DNA from: Thalassoglobus neptunius
GTDB lineage: Bacteria > Planctomycetota > Planctomycetia > Planctomycetales > Planctomycetaceae
Length of the DNA: 64,000 nucleotides
Assembly: GCF_007859735.1 (NCBI RefSeq)
Contig: NZ_SIHI01000011.1
Coordinates: 1 to 64,000, forward strand
Direction of reading: 5' to 3'
Positions 19,391-29,181 of the stretch are shown here, piece after piece. A program made the translations under genes and the position numbers. Under the pieces are notes generated by a model. It did no database searches. It saw only the letters and a list, made by a program, of their open reading frames with translations, and had not been told where the DNA came from. Position 1 is the first letter of the stretch. Every line of letters begins with the position of its first letter.

Positions 19391-20353
19391 TTAGTTCTTG
19401 TTGAAGTAGAGTGTCAAACCCTGGTCTTGAAGATTCACACAGAGGCAACCGTTTTCAAACCAGAATGGAAGCTCCTGAATTCCTTCGTTCGTTTCCATGA
19501 CGAGCAGTCCGCTGCTGTTCGCGACATACGCTCCTCGTTCGATTTCCTTGGACTGCTGACCGTACTGGTCAATGATTGTTGTCTGCATTCCGTACTCTCC
19601 CTGAGCAGTGAAGTGGACGACCATGTGGATTTGATATCCGTTCAAGTTGTCCTGCAGTGACCAGGTTCCGACGATTGGTGTAAATGCACTTCCGGGTTCT
19701 GGAACGTACGAAACTTGTTGTGATTGCTGCTGCTGCTGAGTTTGCTGTTGTGGGTACTGCTGTTGAGGCTGAGCCACGGGAGCAGGCGATGATCCTCCGA
19801 GACCTCTGAGGCTGTTTGGGAGAGGATTGATGGACTGCACGTAGGCGACATCCATATCCGTCGAGTAATTCAAAACTCTCGCGACGCTTCCTTGAACGTC
19901 TTCACCTGTCGTCCCCGGGAAGATGATGACAACGGTTTTTGCCCCTTCGAGGATAAACCGATTCGTCATGACGATGCCGCGTTCGAAGTCGACAACCCAT
20001 CCGGCCGTCGCGAATTTGTTGTCTTCAGCATCAACCGCGATGACCTGGACCATTGACTGGGAGATTCGGTCAGCAAGCTCAGTGGGGACATCTGGATTGT
20101 TAGGTGAATGAGCGGAAAACCGGTCGGAGTTCGAAGGTGGATTGGAAGGCGTGGTCTGAGCAGGCTGTGTTGAACGACCGCCTGAATTGCTTGGAGCTTC
20201 GAGTCCCCAGGCTTCGTATTCCGCAGCAGTCGAACCATTGGTTGCTGCGAAGATTGGCTGGAAGCTGGTGAGCGAGACGCTGACGATCAGGACAGCGACG
20301 AGAATGCGGTTTGAAAAGAAACTGAACAGGTTGTTGTGGAGTGAAAAGCACAT
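19391..20353 (-). CDS. Secreted degenerate HtrA-like protein with Gln-rich linker
   Basis: A 320-residue protein starting at ATG 20353, with a signal peptide (ILVAVLIVSVSLTSFQPIFA). Residues about 95-190 resemble the N-terminal half of an HtrA/trypsin-like domain (WVVDFERGIVMTNRFILEGA, then DMDVAYVQ), but the catalytic His position of the usual TNxHVV motif is occupied by Arg-Phe and no GNSGG serine segment follows. A Gln-rich linker (encoded by CTG/TTG repeats around 19720-19765) leads to a C-terminal lipocalin-like beta domain (VGTWSLQDNLNGYQIHMVVHF). It is probably a non-catalytic secreted binding protein. It stands as a single gene with its own terminator. Confidence 0.7.
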   Translation of the reverse strand: MCFSLHNNLFSFFSNRILVAVLIVSVSLTSFQPIFAATNGSTAAEYEAWGLEAPSNSGGRSTQPAQTTPSNPPSNSDRFSAHSPNNPDVPTELADRISQSMVQVIAVDAEDNKFATAGWVVDFERGIVMTNRFILEGAKTVVIIFPGTTGEDVQGSVARVLNYSTDMDVAYVQSINPLPNSLRGLGGSSPAPVAQPQQQYPQQQTQQQQQSQQVSYVPEPGSAFTPIVGTWSLQDNLNGYQIHMVVHFTAQGEYGMQTTIIDQYGQQSKEIERGAYVANSSGLLVMETNEGIQELPFWFENGCLCVNLQDQGLTLYFNKN

Positions 20354-20939
20354 GATTTGAATCCCGTTTGTAGGTGGTGAGTGTTGTGGAGACACCACCA
20401 GTACAGGCGGGCAAAGCAGCTGTGACACCGCAGCCGGCAATTTTTTGAAATTCTCTTCGAGACAAGGAAATTTCGCGGTATTTCTCGTTGGCAAGAGATG
20501 AGATTCGTCCTCTTCGCAGATTTCGGATCGTCTCTCGTGTTGGTTTCCATCAACTCGTATTTGCAAATGAATTCAGTCTGAGGTCGGGCTGAATCAACTG
20601 AAATAAGCTGTCTCTTCTGTAAGAGAATGGCCGGCCAGTTCGTCTTTGCGGTCTAAAACGACAGCACATTCAGACTTCCGATATTGCCTCATTCGTCTCT
20701 TGCAGATTGTTCATGTTGAGGACGATTCACATTCAAATTTCTCGTGCTGACGGGACGGGTCGTGAATCGGAAGAACTTGTCGGAAGGCCGCTCAGATTAG
20801 GACAAACCCTAAAAGACAGGGGTGAGTGCGCCGGATAGTCTGTGAATCGAAAGTCGAGTTACCAAGAGTTGTACAACCGCTGATCAAAACGGTGACTCGG
20901 CAGTCTCGTTCTCTCACTCTCTTTACTAAGGTGTCTACG
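20354..20939. other. Divergent intergenic region, no gene seen
   Basis: About 590 bases between two divergently transcribed genes. It must hold both promoters. The only open frames are extensions of the flanking genes upstream of their better starts. I see no repeat or hairpin of note. Confidence 0.4.
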
Positions 20940-21901
20940 ATGAAAACTGGTTTGCGGTATCGAGTTCGTCTTCTGGTTGCAGCTGTGGTTTCGTCTGTGG
21001 CGATTGGTTCAGCGGGCGTTGCCCAGGCTGAAATCATCAGCGCGGATAGCTCAGCCTATGGAGCAAATGTTGACCTCGGAATTGGCCTCTCACTGACGCC
21101 ATTGGATTCGATCGTTTCTGCTGGTGTTGGACCGATTCCAGTTGTGTCTGGAAACGCTCCTGCAAGTTACAATGATGCTCAGAGTCTCGCCTCTGTGAAT
21201 GCGAATGGTTCGATCAGTCTCCTCGGTTTGGGACCCGTGGATCTGATCGACTTTAATACGGGTGTTCTGGATGTGAATGCTCAGTCGAACGTCGACGGAA
21301 CTCCTGGAAGCAAGACCACCTCAGCGAGTGCGACCGTCAATGACGTCTCACTTCTGAACTCCAGCCTTCTCGGAATCGTCCTTCAGTCAGTTGTTTCTCT
21401 TGATGCAACGCAGATTCATCGACTGCGACCGTTGCTGGCGATAGTGGTGCTCTTGTCGCGACAGGAACGACCACCATTACAGGAACCCATGGTGTTTCGG
21501 GAAATCAGGCACTCCTCACAGTTCTCGGCGTGGACTTCCTCCTGGAGTCTTCACCAATGGCGAACACACCGATCCTCACAATCGATGCATCGGTTGCTGG
21601 ATTGGTTGGAATGCAGGGATCGATCGATGTCATTCTGAATGAACAGATTGTCACTGGCGACATGTCCACAGAAGCTGGAATCAGTGTTAACGCTCTGGCT
21701 CTGCGGTTTAACGACGTCGGCGTGAGCATCGGTGCTCTTGGAGCGGGACTCTTGAACGGGGAAGTGATCATCTCCCACTCAGAAGCTTCGATGCAGGCCA
21801 GTGCTCAACCTGTTCCAGAACCAGGTTCCATGGCACTTCTCGCTTGTGGATTGTGCAGCTGTGCAGGCTACAACATTCGCCGACGAGCCAAGCGTTCTTA
21901 A
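20940..21901 (+). pseudogene. PEP-CTERM sorted surface protein, interrupted by a -1 frameshift
   Basis: ATG 20940 (AAGGTG 9 bases upstream) begins a signal peptide (LLVAAVVSSVAIGSAGVAQAE) and about 150 residues of Ser/Gly/Val-rich beta-type sequence. Near 21402-21410 the frame breaks: SVVSLDA continues in another frame as NADSSTATVAGDSGALVATG, and this frame runs to a C-terminal anchor (VPEPGSMALLACGLCSCAG, then RRRAKRS). That is the classic PEP-CTERM signal, used for exosortase-dependent surface sorting. A single missing base, for example one G of GATGGCAAC, would restore one protein of about 320 residues. It may be a real inactivation or a sequencing slip. A choice-of-anchor-type family is possible, but I could not fix which. 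Confidence 0.75.
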
Positions 21902-22021
21902 TTTGAGTTGTTCTCATCGGTGCAATCGCCTGAACGGAACAGTTCATCAAGTCAATGTTCCCCTCCTCTGACGTTGAGAAGGCTGTTTCAACTCAGGCTT
22001 TGATGAGTGACTCTCCACTTG

Positions 22022-22075
22022 AAAAAAGGCAGTTTTCCTTCTTGTTACACAGGAAGGTTAACTGCCTTTCCTTTT
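22022..22075 (+). terminator. Rho-independent terminator, possibly bidirectional
   Basis: The stem 22028-22041 pairs with 22053-22066 (GGCAGTT with AACTGCC, two mismatches, then CCTTC with GGAAGG-type pairing), followed by TTTCCTTTTT and preceded by six A. It ends the PEP-CTERM transcript. The rest of 21902-22244 shows no gene and should contain the promoter of the two-component pair. Confidence 0.75.
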
Positions 22076-22244
22076 TGATTCGAAAAGCTTCACATTCCGG
22101 TTATGCGGAAGAATTCGTTTGACCTGAATCGAAATGTCAGTCGAGGCGTTCAGGATCAAATGGATTGAAGGAAGTTGCAGAGAACCAGTTGTGGCGTATT
22201 TTTCCAAGAGATGACCTTCGTAAGTCAATTTGAGGAGTGTTTCT

Positions 22245-22880
22245 GTGCCGGTACAACCAACCCCGACTGTATATATCGTTGATGATGATCATCAAATGCG
22301 CGGTTTAATCGTTAATATCGTTAAATCCGTAAAGTTGAACTCTCGAGTGTTCGCCTCCGCTGATGAGTTTGTTTCTGAATACGATGGACAGCCGGGCTGC
22401 CTCATTTCCGACTTTAAGATGCCGGGAATGAATGGTCTCGAACTTTTGGAGTCGCCGAACTCCCTCGGGATCTGTCTTCCGTGCATTCTGATTACCGGAC
22501 ATGCCGATGTTCCGCTCGCGGTACGAGCGATGAAGTCTCACGCCGTCGACATGATTGAGAAGCCTTTTCTTCCACAGTTCCTGATTGAAAGTGTTCTCAA
22601 AGCGATCGAACTCGATGAACGAAGCCGGGAATCGAGTGAAAGATCTTTGGAAATTGGACGCGCGATTGAATCATTGACGTCCCGTGAGAAAGAAGTTCTC
22701 GAAGGTGTCGTTTCAGGAATGGCCAACAAACAGATGGCTTACAAATTGGACGTGTCTACGAAAACCATCGAAGTGCACCGCCGAAACATGATGCAGAAGA
22801 TGCGATTTCATTGGGTCGCTGAACTCGTCAGAGCGGTGACTGAACACCGGATCCTTCAGGCTGAAAGTACTGGAGTCTGA
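22245..22880 (+). CDS. FixJ-family response regulator
   Basis: A 211-residue two-domain regulator. Receiver residues 8-125: acidic pair at Asp14/15 in YIVDDDHQM, phospho-acceptor Asp56 in CLISDFKMPGMNG, Thr in ILITGHAD and Lys in IEKPF. The C-terminal LuxR-type helix-turn-helix begins SLTSREKEVLEGVVSGMANKQMA and continues DVSTKTIEVHRRNMMQKM. GTG 22245 is chosen because GAGGAG lies 7 bases upstream; an in-frame TTG at 22230 overlaps that site. It is followed 33 bases later by a hybrid histidine kinase and probably forms a pair with it. Target genes are unknown. Confidence 0.92.
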   Translation: MPVQPTPTVYIVDDDHQMRGLIVNIVKSVKLNSRVFASADEFVSEYDGQPGCLISDFKMPGMNGLELLESPNSLGICLPCILITGHADVPLAVRAMKSHAVDMIEKPFLPQFLIESVLKAIELDERSRESSERSLEIGRAIESLTSREKEVLEGVVSGMANKQMAYKLDVSTKTIEVHRRNMMQKMRFHWVAELVRAVTEHRILQAESTGV

Positions 22881-22913
22881 CGTCACATCGGAAGGAGTTT
22901 TTCAGTTCCGGAA

Positions 22914-25552
22914 GTGACGCTATCGATTGCAATCATTATGGAAAACTGGTCATCACTGGGCGGGGCATCGGAAGACGTCGCCATTCTTCGATCTCGCTAC
23001 GACACACTCTTGCAACGAATCGTGTCGCTGGCTCTGACGACGCAAGACTTCGACGCATTCGAAGCGGATGTGTTGCGAAGACTGGATGTCGAATTTGGTG
23101 GAGTCGCTGCAGCGGTTTGGGATTTCGATCAGGAAACGAAGAGATGGAAGATCATCCACAAATCTCCATCATGGGATGCTTTGACGCCAAACCTGACAGC
23201 AGTTGCGGCTGGCTCAAGCGACTTCCGATATTCGATTGAAACCCGCATCCCCGGACAGTTGGAACCGTATCTGTTTGCGATCAATGCCCGGAGTGAGCGA
23301 ACGGCAGGTCTTCTATCGTCCCGCAAACAGGACTCGTTGACGGAACGAGACCTTCCGAAGACTCAGCTTGTGATCATCGATCCTCAAGGAAAGAAAGATC
23401 GGCCGAATCGAGAAGTGCTTCAGCGATTTGCTGACTCCTTTTCTCTCGCACGCCAAATGGTCAATCAGCGGGTGTCGAGCCATTTTAGCGCTCGAGTTCA
23501 CTCAGCGCTGGTCGTCACGTCGCCGGTGCCTGTGGTGACATGTTCGCCGGAAGGCATTGTTCTCGAGTGTAATCGGGCTTCAGAGAATGTGTTCGGGATC
23601 AGGAACGCAGACGTTCAGGGAAGACCGGTCGCAGAAATCGGGGCCGGTGACTTTCGTGAGATGTCGCGACAGTGTTCGGAGAATCGACTTCCCGTTCAAC
23701 GATGCGTGAAGTGGAATTCGCCCAGCGGAGAGAGTTGGAGCATGGACGTCACGATGTGTCCGGTCCTTTCTGCCTCCGACGAAGTCGTCTCTTTGACCCT
23801 CATTGCCAATGATCGATCTTCCCTCGACCTTTCGCTTCGAGGGCAAAAGTGTCAGGAAGAAATCTGTTCGATCCTCGCAGAGTCCGGAACTTTGGCCGAG
23901 TGTTGGCCAGAAGTTCTGCGATGTTTATGCACATCGTTGCAGTTTGATGAGGGAAGTGTCTGGTCAACGGGGCACTTGAGTTTGTGGCTCGATGGAATCA
24001 GTCCTTTGAAGGGATGGGCGGGCAAGCAACGGTCCGGCCGATTGATGACTTTTCAGACGCTGTTCGCCAAGCAATCCAGCGAAGAGCCATCGCGTCAACG
24101 GATCAGTCGTTTGGGGTTTCGAAACAGGAGACAAGCGGAACTTCCGAGGTGCGCCTGTCGCGTGTCAGTGAAGTCGTTGTTCCGATCCAGCATGACGAGC
24201 GCGTTCATTCGATCCTCATTCTTCGTGGGGCTCTGAGTCCCCGAAAACGCGAGTTGGTGCTCGGAATTTGCAAGGTGATTTCCGATGTTGTCCGGTGCGT
24301 TCTTGCTCGTGATCTGAATGCAGCTTCTGCGAAAGCGAATAAAGATTCCCAACGACAATCCGCCAAGATGCAGGCACTCGGGTTGATTGCGGGAGAGATC
24401 GCCCACGACTTCAATAACCTGTTGACGGTCATGATGGGCAATTGCGATCTCGTTCGGTCATTGCTTCCGGAAGACTCGGCGGAAAGTTCAATGATCGGTG
24501 AAGTCTCAGAGGCTGTCGATCGCGCAGGAGTTTTGACCAAGCGGATTCTGTCGTTCAGTCGAAAGTGTGGAAGCGACCCGAAAGTTATTCATGCGAGTGA
24601 ACAGATCCGCAGACTGTCTGGAATGCTTCAGATGATCGCCGGCAGACAAGTGGAGTTCGACACGAAACTTGGCGACTACGTCTATCCGATCCTTCTGGAC
24701 CCTGTCGAATTTGAGCAAATCCTGATCAATCTGACGGCAAATGCCCGTGACGCGATGGAGGGAAAGGGAACAATCTCCATTGCCACCTCCAACGTCCGGC
24801 TCTCTCCACGAGATGTCCGCGACCACAAAGGAGCCTATCCGGGTGAGTATCTGCTCATTCAGTTTGAAGACAACGGTTGCGGGATGGATGCCCGCACGAA
24901 GTCACAAGTCTTCGAACCGTTCTTTACAACGAAGAAGGAAGAGCAGGGGACCGGGATCGGGTTAATGACCGTTCACGGGATCGTGAATCGCGCTCGAGGG
25001 CTGATTCGTCTCGAGAGTCAGGTCGGAGCAGGCACACGGTTTTCGATTTACCTTCCAAGACAATCCGATGGAATTGCTCCGTCCTCTCTCCAGAAAAATG
25101 TTGCTCCCAAGCGGAAGAGTACCGAACGTATTCTGGTCGTTGAAGATGACAGCGTCCTCAGACGACTGTTGACTCGAATTCTTGAAGTCCACGGTTTTCG
25201 CGTGACCGCCTTTGCAGAAGGAAGAGACGCACTGACCGCTTTCAAAGAGGCGCCGGAAGAGTTCGATCTCGTATTGTCAGACATCATGATGCCCGGGATG
25301 TCCGGATTCGAAGTTGCAGAACAGGTTCGAGAAATCGTTCCGGGTGTTCAGGTGATTCTCATGACCGGTTTCGGTGACATTCTGGAGAGTTCGGAAGCCG
25401 CATCGGCAAACGTTCCCATCCTCACAAAGCCATTTACGAGTACATCTCTGCTTCACACCATCTTCACAACTCTTGACGGGGAATCAGAGGATTCCTCTTC
25501 TCCGACGCCGAGCGAACAGAACATCAGTCATCCTGAAGTGATCGGTACGTGA
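22914..25552 (+). pseudogene. Hybrid histidine kinase (PAS-GAF-HisKA-HATPase-REC), interrupted by a -1 frameshift
   Basis: Two overlapping frames together give one protein of about 879 residues. Frame one covers a PAS-like region (VVTSPVPVVTCSPEGIVLEC, residues about 205-300) and the start of a GAF-like domain ending FDEGSVW. Near 23961-23966 the sequence continues in another frame as VNGALEFVARWNQSFEGMG. Then follow the HisKA H-box (GLIAGEIAHDFNNLL), the HATPase N-box (NLTANARDAME), G boxes (DNGCGMD, GTGIGLMTVHG) and a C-terminal receiver (ILVVEDDSV, LSDIMMPGMSG, MTGFGD, LTKPF). One missing G in TCTGGGTC would explain the break. Start GTG 22914 is uncertain; ATG 22938 is possible. It is partner of the FixJ-type regulator just upstream. 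Confidence 0.82.
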
Positions 25553-26167
25553 TGCGTATCTGAAGGACAGTGAAAGTTCGCTGAACTTTTGGTTGAATGA
25601 GATCAATAAGCAGTGATCCGAGAGTTGAGAAACGATTCTTTTCCCAACCCATGCGCTGTGGGCAATTTGTCAGAGAAGGGGGGTGAGCGCATCTGGGGCG
25701 TTTGTCTCGACGTTGACTGCCAGCGAGACCTCCCTCAAACAGACGAAAAACGTCGAGTTCGCCGATTGAATGGATGCCGGTGATGCCGGTCACTCGGTAT
25801 GCTGGAGTTGTTGGCTTCGGGAGCCAGAAACCCCGCTGGATCGATTCAGAAATTGCTTGCAATCGCGACTTTGCAGAACTACGTTCCAAATGCGTTTTGG
25901 TCTCAAACGATCGCCACCGTTGCGCAGATCGAAAACGGACTTCGATGCAATAATTTGTCACCAATTTATTGCGGCTGAACTGCCGGGATCTACGGAATCA
26001 ACGTCGAATAAGAGACCGATTCATCGAAACAAAACGCATTTCTGTTGAGATCGTGATAATCCAACTTTCGAGCCTTAGTCGCTGAAGGTTTAGAGATCGT
26101 TCTCTCCTGAAGGAATTGCGAACGCTCGGTCAACAATGCCGAGTGCAAAAGAAACTGAGGAATCCCC
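25553..26167. other. Intergenic region, no gene seen
   Basis: About 615 bases after the kinase. The longest frames (for example minus strand 25524-25964) have no ribosome-binding site, no family resemblance and overlap the kinase end. GATGCCGGT occurs twice around 25770. The end next to 26168 should hold the promoter of the ACP gene set. Confidence 0.4.
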
Positions 26168-26452
26168 ATGGCTGATCGGACAACGATCCTTGAATGCATC
26201 TACACTGCCATCAACGAAACCAACGAAATGCTCCCTGCGGAGTCTCGTCTGGAACCCCAGGAATCGGAGAAAGTGACCGGGGAAGAGGCAAAGATCGACT
26301 CATTAGGTTTCGTGACGTTGCTGGTTGCGATTGAACGTGAAGTGGAAGCAAAAACCGGCGGATGTCCGAATCTCGCTGAAGAATTGACCGAAGCTGATGT
26401 CGAACTGACCACCATCGGAGACATTGCAGGTTTTATTTCCGAACGTACTTGA
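26168..26452 (+). CDS. Acyl carrier protein
   Basis: A 94-residue acidic helical protein. The motif IDSLGFVTLLVAIE carries the serine (near residue 44) that takes the phosphopantetheine arm, and helix 4 is TTIGDIAGFIS. GAGGAA lies 5-6 bases before the ATG. It precedes an FkbH-type enzyme by 148 bases; in other systems FkbH loads a glyceryl unit from 1,3-bisphosphoglycerate onto such a standalone ACP. Its role as carrier for the enzymes of this set is therefore likely. The protein is slightly longer than fatty-acid AcpP and clearly different from it. Confidence 0.85.
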   Translation: MADRTTILECIYTAINETNEMLPAESRLEPQESEKVTGEEAKIDSLGFVTLLVAIEREVEAKTGGCPNLAEELTEADVELTTIGDIAGFISERT

Positions 26453-26600
26453 GACACTTCCCAATCGGTGACGTGACGGCCTGCCACGCGGACGGCAAAT
26501 GAGCTGGAATGGTTCGCGAACACTTTTCGATTTGAACTTTGCCAACTCGCACGAACAATCTTCGCGAATCAGAATCAATCACCTTCAATGACTTGGTCCT

Positions 26601-28307
26601 ATGAGTAATTCCGAACACGTCCTGATTCTTTCCGACTTCAATGCCGAGATGATGGCAGGTCTGATGTCCAATGACGTCGAATCCCCAGCTGTGAGCGCGA
26701 AGACTGGCGGTTTCGGTCAGGTCTCGTCAGTCCTGGTTAATTCAGGTCATCCTGCCTGGGAAGACAAGACAGCTGCCATTGTCTGGACGCATCCGGAAAG
26801 TGTCAGCCAGGTTTTCGTCCGCGCGAAGTTGATGGAGTCCGTTGATCACGCGGAAGCACTTCGGGAAGTTGACAAGTTCTGTGATGAGATCGAAGCAGCA
26901 AGTTCACGGGTTCAGACGATGCTCGTGACAACGTGGAGTCTGCCGGATCGAAGCCGCGGCTATGGAATGCTCGATTTCCGACAGAACCTGGGAATCCGGT
27001 CGCTGCTGGCGAGTATGAATCAGCGGCTGGCGGAACGCCTCGGAAGTCATCCCGGAATCTTTCTGCTCGATTCAAGCCCCTGGCTGTCCGCAAGTGGCGC
27101 TTACGATCCAAAAATGTGGTACCTCGCGAAAGTGCCATTTTCGAAAGATGTGTTCAAAGCTGCTGTTAAAGACGTCAAAGCTGCACTCCGCGGGATGAAG
27201 GGACTCGCGAGGAAAGTCGTGATCTGTGATTTGGACGATACTCTCTGGGGGGGAATCGTTGGCGAAGTCGGCTGGGAGAATCTACGCCTCGGAGGGCACG
27301 ATCCCATTGGCGAAGCTCTTGTCGACTTTCAAAAACAATTGAAAGCATTGACGAGAAGAGGAGTCATTCTCGCCATCGTCAGTAAAAACACGGAAGAAAT
27401 TGCTCTCGAAGCGATCGAGAGTCATCCGGAAATGGTCCTCCGCAAAGCAGATTTTGCGGGCTGGCGAATCAACTGGACGGACAAAGCTCAAAACATTGCC
27501 GACCTGATGAAAGAGCTGAATCTCGGAATCAACTCGGCAGTCTTCCTCGATGACAACCCCGTGGAGAGAGCCCGTGTCGCGGAAGCTCTCCCTGAGGTTT
27601 TAGTCGTCGATATGCCGAAAGATAAAATGCTCTATCCTCAAACATTGGCTCAGCTCGATTGTTTCGATACGCCGACCCTCAGTGAAGAGGATCGGAAACG
27701 TGCTGAAATGTATCAGCTTGAAAGAGAACGCCGCGCCGCTCAGCAGCAGGCGGACGATGTTGGCTCGATGGATGAATGGCTTCACAGCCTCGAAATGAGT
27801 GTTCAAATCGAACCGCTGCAGGAAGCAAATCAGCAGCGGATTGGACAGCTGTTAAACAAAACGAATCAGATGAATCTCTCGACACGCCGGATGTCGGAAA
27901 GCGAACTGGTCGAATGGGCGTCTGCACCCAATCGTGGCCTTTGGGGATTTCGGGTCGCTGATAAATTCGGGGATGCCGGGCTGACCGGAATCGCAAGTTG
28001 CGAAATCGACGGAGAGACTGCGGAAATCGTCGATTTCATTTTGAGTTGCCGGGTCATGGGGCGACGCGTTGAAGAGACGATGGTTCATCACGTCGTGGGA
28101 TTCGCCAGCCAGAATGGAGTGAAGAAAATCAAGGCTCGCTATCAGCCGACAGCGAAGAACGCTCCGTGCCTCAAATTCTGGCGTCAGTCAGGATTCGAAG
28201 AACTTGAGAACGAGACCTTTGCCTGGGACTGTTCCAATCCCTATCCGCAACACGAGGCGATCGAACTGAAGATTCTAGAGGCGACGGAAACGATCCCGGG
28301 GAAGTAA
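26601..28307 (+). CDS. FkbH-like HAD-IIIC family enzyme
   Basis: A 568-residue protein. The N-terminal about 190 residues resemble an SGNH-like region (FRQNLGIRSLLASMNQRLAER, IFLLDSSPWL). The HAD core follows with the nucleophile motif VVICDLDDTLWGG near residue 210, IVSKNTEE near 258 and AVFLDDNPVERARV near 312. The C-terminal about 180 residues are GNAT-like (LWGFRVADKFGDAGLTGIASCEI). FkbH proteins make glyceryl-S-ACP; others act on different acyl phosphates. The neighbouring ACP supports acyl loading. No strong ribosome-binding site is seen before ATG 26601. It is 22 bases upstream of the open frame of the deacetylase-like gene, so an operon is likely. Confidence 0.88.
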   Translation: MSNSEHVLILSDFNAEMMAGLMSNDVESPAVSAKTGGFGQVSSVLVNSGHPAWEDKTAAIVWTHPESVSQVFVRAKLMESVDHAEALREVDKFCDEIEAASSRVQTMLVTTWSLPDRSRGYGMLDFRQNLGIRSLLASMNQRLAERLGSHPGIFLLDSSPWLSASGAYDPKMWYLAKVPFSKDVFKAAVKDVKAALRGMKGLARKVVICDLDDTLWGGIVGEVGWENLRLGGHDPIGEALVDFQKQLKALTRRGVILAIVSKNTEEIALEAIESHPEMVLRKADFAGWRINWTDKAQNIADLMKELNLGINSAVFLDDNPVERARVAEALPEVLVVDMPKDKMLYPQTLAQLDCFDTPTLSEEDRKRAEMYQLERERRAAQQQADDVGSMDEWLHSLEMSVQIEPLQEANQQRIGQLLNKTNQMNLSTRRMSESELVEWASAPNRGLWGFRVADKFGDAGLTGIASCEIDGETAEIVDFILSCRVMGRRVEETMVHHVVGFASQNGVKKIKARYQPTAKNAPCLKFWRQSGFEELENETFAWDCSNPYPQHEAIELKILEATETIPGK

Positions 28308-28401
28308 ATCGGACAGACTTAAAGCCGTTTTGACGGTCCGCAATGTGACCGTCAGTTCAGCTTCTCAATCTGAAGATGATGAAAAAGAATTCCTAACTCC
28401 T

Positions 28402-29181
28402 ATGACTCGCATTTTCTTCAGAGATGATGACGTTGGTGATCTTACTGAGCCGCTCGAACGGTTCGTGAGTCTCTTTCTCGAAAGAGAACTGCCTGTTAAT
28501 TATCAGGTCGTCCCGGAGTTTCTTACGGATGCCGGTGTTAACTTTATAGTCGAAAAACAACGCTCAAATTCTAACTTGATCCGTCTTAACCAGCATGGAT
28601 TGAAGCACTCGCAACTCCTGAAGGGTAAGCATTCCTGGAGTGAGTTCGCGGGCGGAAGACCCTATGAAGATCAGCTGCGCGATATTCAAACCGGTCGGCA
28701 AATCCTGGAAGAACGGTTCGGAAGTTCCTTCGACGGCTCAATCTTCACTCCGCCACAACATAAGTACGATCGCAACACTCTAAAAGCACTCAAAGCCACC
28801 GGTTTTGAAACTCTCTCTGCGTCGTATTATCCGAACACAAAAAACGAAACGATTTATCGTGTCGGAAAGCTTCTCGGTTTCTCTTCGCTTCAGTCGCGGG
28901 GGATCTCGCGTCACGGAGAAACAAGAAGCGATTGCGGTCTCTACGAACTCTCCGTTTCTGTTTTTGCGGACGATGGAAGTCATCGAGTCGAGAAGCTGGA
29001 GGCACTCCTCGAACAGGTTTCGAATGCCCGAAGCCGCGTCAATGACGTCGGAGTGATGTTGCACCACCCAGCTTGGGTCACTGAAAAAGACTTCGATTTC
29101 TTAAATCGATTCCTCGATCAACTCCAGCAAATGGAAGATGTGTCCTTCCATTCGATGAATGATTTGGTACCGAAATCATGA
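28402..29181 (+). CDS. Polysaccharide deacetylase-like protein
   Basis: A 259-residue protein from ATG 28402 (MTRIFFRDDDVG). Family proteins begin at this point; an in-frame TTG at 28330 and GTG at 28345 would add an unstructured head. FFRDDDVGDL provides the paired Asp of a NodB-like active site; HGLKHSQLLKG and IFTPPQHKYD correspond to the His and substrate-pocket segments, and VGVMLHHPAW lies near the end. This is the WalW/DUF2334-type branch, usually found in surface polysaccharide gene sets. Its stop codon overlaps the ATG of the next gene (ATGA), so the two are translationally coupled. The actual substrate is unknown. Confidence 0.78.
   Translation: MTRIFFRDDDVGDLTEPLERFVSLFLERELPVNYQVVPEFLTDAGVNFIVEKQRSNSNLIRLNQHGLKHSQLLKGKHSWSEFAGGRPYEDQLRDIQTGRQILEERFGSSFDGSIFTPPQHKYDRNTLKALKATGFETLSASYYPNTKNETIYRVGKLLGFSSLQSRGISRHGETRSDCGLYELSVSVFADDGSHRVEKLEALLEQVSNARSRVNDVGVMLHHPAWVTEKDFDFLNRFLDQLQQMEDVSFHSMNDLVPKS

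Noticed and set aside
19391-20353. Active HtrA protease
   Set aside because: Catalytic His and the serine motif are missing.
25524-25964. 146-codon minus-strand frame after the kinase
   Set aside because: Overlaps the kinase end, lacks a ribosome-binding site, and composition looks like noncoding translation.
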